Of a DNA stretch of 30,559 bases, positions 23,295 to 30,559 are shown in pieces. This DNA is from an uncultured Bacilli bacterium (GTDB lineage: Bacteria > Bacillota_I > Bacilli_A > RF39 > UBA660). The stretch spans positions 1 through 30,559 of the forward strand of contig CAKOKR010000015.1 in assembly GCA_934095965.1 (NCBI GenBank), written 5' to 3'. Numbering within the stretch: the stretch's first letter is position 1; each line of letters begins with the position of its first letter. Position numbers and translations under genes: made by a program. The notes under the pieces are model-generated. The model saw only the letters and a list, made by a program, of their open reading frames with translations. It had not been told where the DNA came from and searched no databases.

Positions 23295-24400
23295 TATTCT
23301 TCTAAAAAATCCTTTAACTTTTTAGCACGTGATGGATGTCTTAATTTTCTTAAAGCTTTAGCTTCAATTTGTCTAATACGTTCTCTAGTTACATTAAACT
23401 TTTTACCAACTTCTTCAAGAGTATGACAAGTTCCATCTATAAGACCAAATCTAAGTTCAAGAACTTCTTGTTCTCTTGCTTGAAGAGACATTAAAACCTC
23501 TTTTATTTCTTCTTTTAATATTTCATTTTCTGTATATTCTTCTGGACTCAAACTAGATTCATCTTTCAAAAAATCACCTAAATGAGAATCATCTTCTTCC
23601 CCAATCGGAGTTTCCAAAGAAACTGGTTCTTGACTAATCTTTAATACTTCTCTTACCTTATCAACACCTACACCCATTTTTTTAGCAATTTCTTCTTCAC
23701 TAGGTTCACGATTTAACTCAAGTGTAAGTTGTCTTTGAACTCTACTCATCTTATTAATTGTTTCAACCATATGAACAGGAACTCTTATAGTTCTTGCTTG
23801 ATCTGCAAGTGCTCTAGTAATAGCTTGTCTTATCCACCATGTTGCATATGTAGAAAATTTATATCCTTTATCATAATCAAACTTTTCTACTGCTTTCATT
23901 AAACCAATATTACCTTCTTGAATTAAATCTAAGAATAAAAGTCCACGACCTACATATCTTTTAGCAATAGATACAACTAAACGTAGGTTAGATTCTGCAA
24001 GTATTCTTTTAGCTTCTTTATCATCTAAAGCAACTCTTTTAGATATTTCCATTTCTTCATCACTTGATAATAGTGATATCCTACCTATTTCTTTTAAATA
24101 CATTCTAACTGGATCATTAATATTAATATCTTTTGTAATATCTTCATCACTTAATAATACTGGTTCTTCTAATTCTTTTTCAGGAATCTTTGCTTCTCCA
24201 GTATCTGCATCAACATCAGCTTCAGCTACAACTGTAATATTATTTTTCACTAATTTATTATATAAATTATCTAATGCATCATTATCAATATCAAGTCCTT
24301 TTAATTCTAAAGCTAATTCTTCATATGTAATAAAACCTTTTACTTTCCCTTTTTCTATTAAACTATTTTCTCTTTCTTCTAATGTTTTAATTTGTTCCAT
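23294..24400 (-). CDS. rpoD: housekeeping sigma factor SigA/RpoD
   Basis: A 368-aa primary sigma factor, the same size as Bacillus SigA. Region 1.2-2 reads INDPVRMYLKEIGRISLLSS, then LAESNLRLVVSIAKRYVGRG and FLDLIQEGNIGLMKAVEKFD; the -10-binding helix is in YKFSTYATWWIRQAITRALA; region 4 ends HTLEEVGKKFNVTRERIRQI and ALRKLRHPSR. Its ATG shares a base with the dnaG stop and its stop shares a base with the trmK start (TAATG twice), giving a tightly coupled dnaG-rpoD-trmK operon. Confidence 0.98.
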   Translation of the reverse strand: MEQIKTLEERENSLIEKGKVKGFITYEELALELKGLDIDNDALDNLYNKLVKNNITVVAEADVDADTGEAKIPEKELEEPVLLSDEDITKDININDPVRMYLKEIGRISLLSSDEEMEISKRVALDDKEAKRILAESNLRLVVSIAKRYVGRGLLFLDLIQEGNIGLMKAVEKFDYDKGYKFSTYATWWIRQAITRALADQARTIRVPVHMVETINKMSRVQRQLTLELNREPSEEEIAKKMGVGVDKVREVLKISQEPVSLETPIGEEDDSHLGDFLKDESSLSPEEYTENEILKEEIKEVLMSLQAREQEVLELRFGLIDGTCHTLEEVGKKFNVTRERIRQIEAKALRKLRHPSRAKKLKDFLEE

Positions 24401-26139
24401 TATTCACACTTCCTTTTAATATCAATTAATTTTTCAATTAACTTTTCTTTTTTTTCTTGATCAAGCTCATTTGCTATCTTCATCTTTAATTCATTTATTT
24501 TATCTTTCTTATATATTTCTAATATGGCTTTAATTAATGAATCAAATTCATTATCATCAACTTCTACTAAACTATTTTCACTAAGTATTAACTCTAAATA
24601 TTCATATTCATCAGCTTTATCCATTAAGTATGTAGTAAACTCTGATACATTAATACCACCATTTAATTCACTAAAATATATAATTTCACTAGCTAAGACT
24701 CTTTCCATCCTTTCTTTTAAGTAGCCTAAATTATTTTTATACATATTAATATATTTATCATCCATCAACATGTAATAAAGTAACTTACTACTTGCTTTAT
24801 GATATTTCGAAGTCTTAACTGGTTCATTCTTAATTTCACTTTTTACAACACTTTCCTTAGGTTGTTCTTTTATACCACTTTTTAAAACTTCAGCATCAAT
24901 TTTATAATCATTACTTATTTTAGATATAATTACTTCTTTTGTCAAGTCATCTTGATTATTTAAACTAGAAATAACTTCTTTAACATAAGTAATTAAATCT
25001 TCCATATTATCTAAATTTTTATTTTTCTTTAGATACTCTAACTTAAAATCAATATATTTAATGGCATGTAATACATTATTTTGCATAGCATCAACACCAA
25101 ATTTTTCAATATATTCATCTGGATCTTTTGCTCCGCTCAAACGAATTACTTTAGTATCAACACCAGCACTTTCTAATATTTCACCATTTTTAACTGTTGC
25201 TTCTAATCCTGCATTATCATTATCAAGCATAAGTACAACAGGTACTCTTAGCCTTTTTAAAACATCAACCTGATAACTAGATAAAGCAACTCCCATCAAG
25301 GCAATAACATTTTTAAATCCTTTTGCACTCATCTTAATGGCATCCATATTACCTTCAACTACAATAACACAACCATCATCTCTAATATAGTTTTTAGCAT
25401 TATGATAGTTAAATAACATATTACCTTTTTTAAATATTTCTGTTTCCTTCGTATTTAAATATTTCGCAGTATTATCTTCACCATTAAATATTCTTCCTGT
25501 AAAACCAACAACATCTCCTTGCAAATTCTTAATAGGTATAACTATTCTATTTATAAATGTATCATATATACTTTCATTTATTTTATTTATTAACCCAAGC
25601 TTATCAAGTATATCAACACTCATATTATTATGACTTGCAATTTGGTAAAACGTATCTTTCCCACTACCAGCAAGACCTAAATTAAATTCTTTAATAATAT
25701 CTGTTGTAATACCTCTTGCTTCTAGATATGCTCTAGCTTTTATTCCATCTTCAGTAAAAATATTGTTATGATAATACTTCATTGCAAAATCATATACTTT
25801 ATAATCTTCTTTATTTTTACTGTTGACCGAAACATTATCAAAATTGCCACTTAAAGTATAACCAATTTTTTTAGCAACTATACTAACAGCTTCATAAAAT
25901 GAAACATTTTCATATTTCATTACAAAGCTAAATACATTTCCTCCGGTTCTACAAGTAAAACAATTAAATATTTGTTTTTCACGTGAAATAATTAAACTCG
26001 GAGAATGATCATTATGAAAAGGACAAAGGCTCACATAATTTTTACCCTTCGGAGTAACTTTTAAATAACTTGAGATAATATCAACAATATCAGCTCGGCT
26101 TAGTATTTCATTTAATTCATCATTTTTTATATACGCCAT
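24400..26139 (-). CDS. dnaG: DNA primase
   Basis: A 579-aa primase that makes RNA primers for replication. N-terminal zinc finger: Cys39, His42, Cys60, Cys63 (CPFHNDHSPS and FNCFTCRTGGN). The TOPRIM core has VVEGNMDAIKM, LMGVALSS and VVLMLDNDNAG. A C-terminal helicase-binding region follows. The ATG at 26139 is preceded by AAAGGGGA; an in-frame ATG at 26220 lies upstream of the promoter at 26177-26205 and is rejected. First gene of the dnaG-rpoD-trmK operon. Confidence 0.97.
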   Translation of the reverse strand: MAYIKNDELNEILSRADIVDIISSYLKVTPKGKNYVSLCPFHNDHSPSLIISREKQIFNCFTCRTGGNVFSFVMKYENVSFYEAVSIVAKKIGYTLSGNFDNVSVNSKNKEDYKVYDFAMKYYHNNIFTEDGIKARAYLEARGITTDIIKEFNLGLAGSGKDTFYQIASHNNMSVDILDKLGLINKINESIYDTFINRIVIPIKNLQGDVVGFTGRIFNGEDNTAKYLNTKETEIFKKGNMLFNYHNAKNYIRDDGCVIVVEGNMDAIKMSAKGFKNVIALMGVALSSYQVDVLKRLRVPVVLMLDNDNAGLEATVKNGEILESAGVDTKVIRLSGAKDPDEYIEKFGVDAMQNNVLHAIKYIDFKLEYLKKNKNLDNMEDLITYVKEVISSLNNQDDLTKEVIISKISNDYKIDAEVLKSGIKEQPKESVVKSEIKNEPVKTSKYHKASSKLLYYMLMDDKYINMYKNNLGYLKERMERVLASEIIYFSELNGGINVSEFTTYLMDKADEYEYLELILSENSLVEVDDNEFDSLIKAILEIYKKDKINELKMKIANELDQEKKEKLIEKLIDIKRKCE

Positions 26140-26176
26140 AACATTCCCCTTTATCCCCTTGTTAAAAATCGTTGTT

Positions 26177-26205
26177 ATTATAACACTTTTTTCGCCATTT
26201 TGCAA
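26177..26205 (-). promoter_or_regulatory. sigma-A promoter of dnaG-rpoD-trmK
   Basis: On the minus strand TTGCAA (26205-26200), a 17-base spacer and a perfect TATAAT (26182-26177), about 38 bases ahead of the dnaG ATG. Confidence 0.78.
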
Positions 26206-26223
26206 ACTATTTTGACACATTTT

Positions 26224-26260
26224 ATTTAAAAATAGCCAAAAGTTTTACTCTTGACTATTT
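26224..26260 (-). terminator. intrinsic terminator of the uvrC-rnfC-rnfD operon
   Basis: A 14-bp stem with two or three G-T pairs (AAATAGTCAAGAGT / ACTTTTGGCTATTT, 26230-26260) and a 3-base loop, followed on the minus strand by a T-rich tract. It lies about 190 bases after rnfD, beyond the gene remnant. Confidence 0.75.
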
Positions 26261-26299
26261 CCACTACTAATTTCTACCGATAAAATACCTTTCCATTTG

Positions 26300-26425
26300 T
26301 CAAAATCTTCTCCCAATACCCAAATATTTTTTACGTGCTCTACTCGTAGCATCATATATAGTTACACCATCAATATTTAACTTATTATTAGTTACAAGAC
26401 TCTGAAGAAGTATACAACTTCTATA
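26300..26425 (-). pseudogene. possible remnant of an RnfG-like FMN-binding domain
   Basis: Between rnfD and the terminator there is no start-to-stop gene, but an open stretch of about 41 codons ends ...NIDGVTIYDATSRARKKYLG then a stop at 26300. DGVTIYDATSRA faintly resembles the D-A-V-T-G-A-T-x-S-S-x-A flavin-attachment end of RnfG, and rnfG is the usual next gene after rnfC-rnfD. This is a weak similarity judged by eye and may be chance. Confidence 0.25.
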
Positions 26426-26449
26426 TTAGTTGCAAGAAGACATTTCAAC

Positions 26450-27253
26450 CTATATAATTTTCTTACTAAATTTTTCTACTAAACTAAGTATTCCACTAAC
26501 TATGGCAATTGCCATAATCATTCCATAATACAAATTAACATATTTCATAAATAAAAAGCCTAACAACCCAACAAGTATTCCATATATAATCTGTCCATTT
26601 TTTAAAATCGGACTAATTAAATTCCATGATGCAATAATAATGATACTAAAATAAGCATTACCAACAAGTAACAAACCTCTATCAAAGATACTTGCAAGTA
26701 GCAAGAAGACTCCTAAAGCACTAATACTTATATCTTTTTTATATATATTTGAAAAACTAAGTATAACAAGTAATACAAGTCCCATCATTATATTTGATGT
26801 ACCCATTCCACTAATATTTCTACCAAATAACATATCTAACACACTATAATCAAATATATTAAGTACCTCCATTTTATTTACAAAACTTCCAAATAGTGAT
26901 AACAAAAATATTATAATACTTACATTCTCATAATACTTACCAAGTAAAATATACAAAAAAATACAAAGAGCATAAACGAAATAATTTATATTTACACTCA
27001 TAAACAAAGGTATAACAAATAACTCAGCAAATAATAAATCAAATGTAATACGTCTTTTAATACCAAAATAAATAACTAAACCAATACCAAGTAAAATAAT
27101 AAGTTTAAAGATACCAAAAAAGCCAATTAAATCTCTTTGATATAACAAAAAACCATTTTTATAAATCCCATATAAATAAAAAGGAATCAAACAAAACAAA
27201 AAATAAATAACATTTTTCTTTAAATCATTTTTACTATGAACATATACTTCCAT
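26450..27253 (-). CDS. RnfD-like integral membrane protein (reduced)
   Basis: A 267-aa protein, shorter than the usual 300-350, with about eight hydrophobic helices. The region FGRNISGMGTSNIMMGLVLL (residues ~140-160) matches the RnfD/NqrB segment G-x-I-x-G-x-G-x-T-S-x-x-x-x-L. The covalent-flavin motif (S/T-G-A-T-P-L) that should precede it is not present. In Rnf complexes RnfD helps carry electrons from ferredoxin through flavins while ions are pumped. Here the function is uncertain. Its ATG overlaps the rnfC-like stop (TAATG), with AAGGAG inside that gene. Confidence 0.65.
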   Translation of the reverse strand: MEVYVHSKNDLKKNVIYFLFCLIPFYLYGIYKNGFLLYQRDLIGFFGIFKLIILLGIGLVIYFGIKRRITFDLLFAELFVIPLFMSVNINYFVYALCIFLYILLGKYYENVSIIIFLLSLFGSFVNKMEVLNIFDYSVLDMLFGRNISGMGTSNIMMGLVLLVILSFSNIYKKDISISALGVFLLLASIFDRGLLLVGNAYFSIIIIASWNLISPILKNGQIIYGILVGLLGFLFMKYVNLYYGMIMAIAIVSGILSLVEKFSKKII

Positions 27254-28302
27254 TATTTTCTCCTTAAATTAATGTGACTTGGACACACATATGAACAAAG
27301 CCCACAATTAATGCATTTACTTATATTTTTACCACTTAATATATTAACCCCAAAAGGACAAATACTTATACATTTACCACATTTAATACATTTACTCGTT
27401 AAATATTCTACATGTTTCATTATATTAATACTTTCAACATTATCATCAATAATTACACTATCTATATTACTTATTTTATATCCAGTCATTAAACCATTTA
27501 CTATTACATCAACATTTTCATCCATTACAAAGTATTTATCAAGTATTTCTATTAATAATGAATATTTCTTAACTCTCATTACTAAACTCTTATTTATACC
27601 ATCACCTGATATAGTAATAACCTTAGTACTTCTAACATTACCTGTAAGTAAATCATTTAACTCAAGCAGTTCTTCTATATCTAAATAAAGTGTATCACCA
27701 TTAATCTTTAATTTATTTAAAAGTATATCTTTATTTTCTAATAAATATTCATCTTTAACTAAGCATACATTAGTCTCTGGGAAACTTCCCAGTTGATTAA
27801 AACAACTATCTAACGTATTACATTCATTATTCTTTATTACTAAAACACTATTATCTATTTTATAAATAAGTCTTAACTCATTCATAAGTTTTAAAACATA
27901 ACTCATATTTTCTTTTAACAAGTATACTTTATTATATACATACATAGAATCATTTAATGAATTAACTACTAAATTATTAAACTTACTTTTACTTCTAAAT
28001 TTATTAAATAAACCTCTTTTATTAACACATACTTTAAGTATTCTTTCTATACTTACTTTATCTTTATATATTTTACTACCTTTACTGTATTCTCTATAAT
28101 CATTTTTAATTATTACAACACCATTAACTATATCTTTTACATAACCAGATACACTAGATACTAAATTATCCCCAATTACTTGATTTTTATATACATAATC
28201 ATCTTTATTAACGTATACTTCATTACATTTAATATTTATATAATCAGGATTTAAAAAGTACTCCATATCTTTATTAACCACTATATTTTTATTCTTTTCC
28301 AT
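27253..28302 (-). CDS. RnfC-like protein with two 4Fe-4S clusters (reduced)
   Basis: A 349-aa protein (typical RnfC about 435). Order: a biotinyl-lipoyl-like barrel (residues ~25-70, VSSVSGYVKDIVNGVVII), a degenerate central domain with VITISGDGINKS (compare V-x-V-T-G-D-G-V), an NGLMTGY segment (compare GGPMMG), and a C-terminal ferredoxin domain with Cys305, 308, 311, 315 and Cys330, 333, 336, 340. The NADH/FMN-site sequences expected of RnfC (A-E-C-E-P-Y and G-G-E-K-Q) are not recognisable. It overlaps uvrC by 14 bases and rnfD-like by one. Confidence 0.72.
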   Translation of the reverse strand: MEKNKNIVVNKDMEYFLNPDYINIKCNEVYVNKDDYVYKNQVIGDNLVSSVSGYVKDIVNGVVIIKNDYREYSKGSKIYKDKVSIERILKVCVNKRGLFNKFRSKSKFNNLVVNSLNDSMYVYNKVYLLKENMSYVLKLMNELRLIYKIDNSVLVIKNNECNTLDSCFNQLGSFPETNVCLVKDEYLLENKDILLNKLKINGDTLYLDIEELLELNDLLTGNVRSTKVITISGDGINKSLVMRVKKYSLLIEILDKYFVMDENVDVIVNGLMTGYKISNIDSVIIDDNVESINIMKHVEYLTSKCIKCGKCISICPFGVNILSGKNISKCINCGLCSYVCPSHINLRRK

Positions 28303-30073
28303 CCATATCCCTCATTGTTAAATATTTTTTTAACTCAACTGCAACAGTCTCTGGAATTATTCCAGATAACTCTTCTATAGAAGCTTCCTTCATTTTCTTA
28401 ATACTTCCAAACCTTTTAATAAGTTCCTTTTTTCTAACACTTCCAATACCATCAATATTATCTAAAATACTTCCAATACTTCCTTTATCTCTTAATGTTT
28501 TATGATAAGTTATAGTAAATCTATGTACTTCATCTTGAATCCTTGTCAAATAATGAAATATATCACTACCCTTTGGTATATCATATACTTTTAATGTATC
28601 ACCATCAACTAATTCATTAGTTCTATGATGATCATCTTTTCTTAAACCACATACTTTAATATTTAAATGAAGTTCATCTAATACACTTTTACAAGCTCCA
28701 ATCTGAGTAATACCTCCATCAACAAGAATTAAATCAGGCATTTCAGTTTTTTCAACTAACCCCCGATAAAACCTTCTATAAACAATTTCTTTCATAGTAT
28801 TATAATCATCATTCATATCTACACTTACTTTATATTTACGATAATCCTTCTTCGATGGTTTACCATTTTTAAATACTACCATTCCTGATACAGCATATGT
28901 CCCAAATAAATTACTATTATCATATGATTCAATTCTATCTAAGACTTCTAACCCAACTAATTTTCTTAACTCATCATTAGCAATAATACTTCTTTTTTCA
29001 TCATTTCTAATAATTTCAAGTTCTTGCTCTAAAGCAATCTTAGCATTATTATAAGCCATATCAGCAAGTTTTTTCTTAATACCTTTAACAGGCATAACAA
29101 CCTTTATACCAAGTATATCACTAATTATATCAGATTTATCTTTATCTATATTTAACATAAGTAACTCTTTTGGTATTTCATGACGCTCATAAAACTTAAG
29201 GATATATGAAGTAACTTCATCTGATAAATCACTCATCAAATAAAACTTATCATTATTGCCTCCAACAATCTTACCATTTCTAACAAATAGTACCTCAACA
29301 CTAACAATACCTTCATCAAAATAATACCCAATTACATCTCTATTAACATAATCATGTAATTCAACTTTTTGCTTATCTAAAACAATCTTTATATAATCTA
29401 ATTCTTTTTTTAACTCTAACGCATTTTCATAATTTAAATTATTACTATACATATTAATCTTATCTACCAATTTATCAATTAATATCTTATCATTACCCCT
29501 TAGAAATTCTAAGATGTCAGATTCCATTTTATTTAACTTATCTTTATCTACATGTTTTTCACAATATCCTAAACATTCACCTATATGATAATATAAACAC
29601 ACGTTCTTAGGCATTCCTTCACACTTTTTCAAAGGATACAACCTATTTATTAAATTAACTATCTTTCTAGCTGCATATGCATTCGGATATGGACCAAATA
29701 ACATCTTCTTATCTTTTTTCTTAACACTTAAATACCTAGATACTTTAACTCTAGGATATGGTTTACTAATATATTCAATATAAGGATAACTCTTATCATC
29801 TTTAAGTAATATATTATACTTAGGATCATATTGTTTAATTAAATTAATTTCAAGTATAAAAGCCTCTTGCTCTGTGGAAGTAGTTATATAAGTAAAATCA
29901 ACAACTTCACTAACCATTTTAGCAGTTTTCCCAGTAACATTACCTTTAAAATAACTATTAACTCTTTTATATAAGTCCTTGGCTTTGCCAACATATATAA
30001 CTGTATTATTAATATTTCTCATTTGATAAGAACCAGGTAAATGAGGTATAGTTTTTAATTTTTCTCTAAGCAT
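28289..30073 (-). CDS. uvrC: excinuclease ABC subunit C
   Basis: A 594-aa nuclease that makes both incisions in nucleotide excision repair with UvrAB. The N-terminal GIY-YIG domain is seen as PGSYQM ... VIYVGKAKDLYKRVNSYF. A UVR helix (residues ~205-235) follows, then the RNase H-like domain with LDRIESYDNSN and PDLILVDGG, and the C-terminal HhH region (LDNIDGIGSVRKKELIKRFG). AAAGGAG precedes the ATG. It is the first gene of an operon with the Rnf-like genes. Confidence 0.97.
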   Translation of the reverse strand: MLREKLKTIPHLPGSYQMRNINNTVIYVGKAKDLYKRVNSYFKGNVTGKTAKMVSEVVDFTYITTSTEQEAFILEINLIKQYDPKYNILLKDDKSYPYIEYISKPYPRVKVSRYLSVKKKDKKMLFGPYPNAYAARKIVNLINRLYPLKKCEGMPKNVCLYYHIGECLGYCEKHVDKDKLNKMESDILEFLRGNDKILIDKLVDKINMYSNNLNYENALELKKELDYIKIVLDKQKVELHDYVNRDVIGYYFDEGIVSVEVLFVRNGKIVGGNNDKFYLMSDLSDEVTSYILKFYERHEIPKELLMLNIDKDKSDIISDILGIKVVMPVKGIKKKLADMAYNNAKIALEQELEIIRNDEKRSIIANDELRKLVGLEVLDRIESYDNSNLFGTYAVSGMVVFKNGKPSKKDYRKYKVSVDMNDDYNTMKEIVYRRFYRGLVEKTEMPDLILVDGGITQIGACKSVLDELHLNIKVCGLRKDDHHRTNELVDGDTLKVYDIPKGSDIFHYLTRIQDEVHRFTITYHKTLRDKGSIGSILDNIDGIGSVRKKELIKRFGSIKKMKEASIEELSGIIPETVAVELKKYLTMRDMDGKE

Positions 30074-30097
30074 AATTATTTCTCCTTTATAAACTAT

Positions 30098-30115
30098 ATT
30101 ATACTATGTTATAAT
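30098..30115. promoter_or_regulatory. divergent -10 elements between uvrC and the yigZ-like gene
   Basis: A TATAAT on the minus strand (30103-30098) serves uvrC and one on the plus strand (30110-30115) serves the yigZ-like gene, 6 bases apart. The -35 elements are poor, and the two polymerase sites overlap, so the promoters may compete. Confidence 0.5.
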
Positions 30116-30138
30116 AAATAAGAAAAGAGGAATATACC

Positions 30139-30510
30139 ATGAATTTAATTAAAACAAACACAATAGAAATTAAAAAATCAAAGTTTATCGCCTACAACTA
30201 CACTATTACAAACCAAAATGAAGTAAAAGAAATTTTACAAAATTTAAAAGATGAACATAAAAAAGCAAGACACATAGTTTATGCATATAAATTACCAAAC
30301 ACCGCAGGAAAAAGTGATGACAAAGAACCAAGTGGAACAGCAGGATTACCACTTTATAACATACTAGAACTAAACAACAAAGAAAACACCTTACTAGTTG
30401 TAGTAAGATATTTTGGAGGAACAAAACTTGGAGCAGGACCACTCACAAGAGCATATAAAAATGCTGGTATTAGTGTATTAAACGGTTCTTCGAAATCTGG
30501 TGGGGAGTAA
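30139..30510 (+). CDS. yigZ: YigZ/IMPACT-family protein, shortened
   Basis: A 123-aa protein with the IMPACT N-terminal domain: IEIKKSKFIAYNYTI, ARHIVYAYKL, the signature SDDKEPSGTAGLPLYNIL, and VVVRYFGGTKLGAGPLTRAYKNA. Family members usually run to about 200 aa with a C-terminal DUF1949 domain. Here the reading frame leaves the family pattern after AYKNAGISVLNG and stops at SSKSGGE. No second domain is found in other frames up to the window end. The role of the family is not settled; the eukaryotic IMPACT homologue affects translation control. AGAGGAA precedes the ATG. Confidence 0.8.
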   Translation: MNLIKTNTIEIKKSKFIAYNYTITNQNEVKEILQNLKDEHKKARHIVYAYKLPNTAGKSDDKEPSGTAGLPLYNILELNNKENTLLVVVRYFGGTKLGAGPLTRAYKNAGISVLNGSSKSGGE

Positions 30511-30559
30511 AAATTGAATAAAGTCAATTGAAACCTAAGTAAAACAAGTATTTTAACTA

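Noticed and set aside
26298..26303. A perfect minus-strand TTGACA in the gap between rnfD and dnaG.
   Set aside because: No -10 at a suitable spacing, and the operon terminator follows at once; the real dnaG promoter is at 26177-26205.
30470..30510. tRNA-like TTCGAA motif near the right edge.
   Set aside because: No acceptor or anticodon arms can be formed around it.
1..30559. Alternative genetic code with TGA as Trp, considered because of the mollicute-like AT content.
   Set aside because: Several genes end in TGA at the expected length (for example the rsmC-like gene) and Trp is encoded by TGG throughout.

Overview
The window is about 30.5 kb of very AT-rich, gene-dense bacterial chromosome with the gene order and families of the Firmicutes (Bacilli side). 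Synteny with Bacillus is seen at rsmC-like(ybxB)-rpoB-rpoC, tkt-sirA-yneF, and dnaG-rpoD-trmK with a yqfQ-like gene beside it. An FtsW/SpoVE-type glycan polymerase means peptidoglycan is made, so this is not a wall-less mollicute. TGA is used as a stop and TGG as Trp, so the standard bacterial code applies. The extreme AT content, compact operons, Rpn-family genes and a truncated TYAYF-type surface protein suggest an uncultured gut-type Bacilli lineage (RF39 or Erysipelotrichales-like). That assignment is inference. No tRNA, rRNA, CRISPR array, insertion sequence or phage was found.

Layout. 1-4.7 kb (minus): rsmC-like methyltransferase, rpoB and the start of rpoC, driven by a clear promoter; rplJ/rplL are not next to them. 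4.75-8.05 kb (minus): a broken surface-protein gene, a membrane/OB-like protein, hup and ftsW. 8.17-9.5 kb: a tiny YjcZ-like membrane protein (plus), then a frameshifted Rpn nuclease gene with a free-standing duplicate of its C-terminal part (minus). 9.6-11.2 kb (plus): def, a candidate ncRNA, and rpsD with a structured leader. 11.2-15.85 kb (minus): one tight operon of a small membrane protein, a radical SAM/SPASM protein, a dGTPase-like HD protein and a YmfF/YmfH-type M16 peptidase pair. 15.9-19.6 kb (minus): an acidic membrane-anchored protein, yneF, sirA and tkt. 19.6-20.05 kb: an intergenic region with two near-identical plus-strand units, each a ribosome-binding site, a 17-codon hydrophobic ORF and a terminator. 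20.05-22.4 kb (minus): prepilin peptidase and a PilC/GspF protein. 22.4-26.2 kb: yqfQ-like (plus), trmK, rpoD and dnaG (minus). 26.2-30.1 kb (minus): uvrC followed by reduced rnfC- and rnfD-like genes and a possible rnfG remnant. The right edge holds a shortened yigZ/IMPACT gene.

Most of the window is housekeeping: transcription, replication priming, ribosome function, repair, wall synthesis and the pentose phosphate pathway. The least ordinary parts are the Rpn locus with a candidate intragenic and duplicated small inhibitor, the tandem mini-ORF/RNA units at 19.7-20.0 kb, the RnfC/RnfD pair that has lost its flavin motifs, the radical SAM plus M16 operon, and a natural RpoB sequence carrying residues linked to rifampicin resistance.
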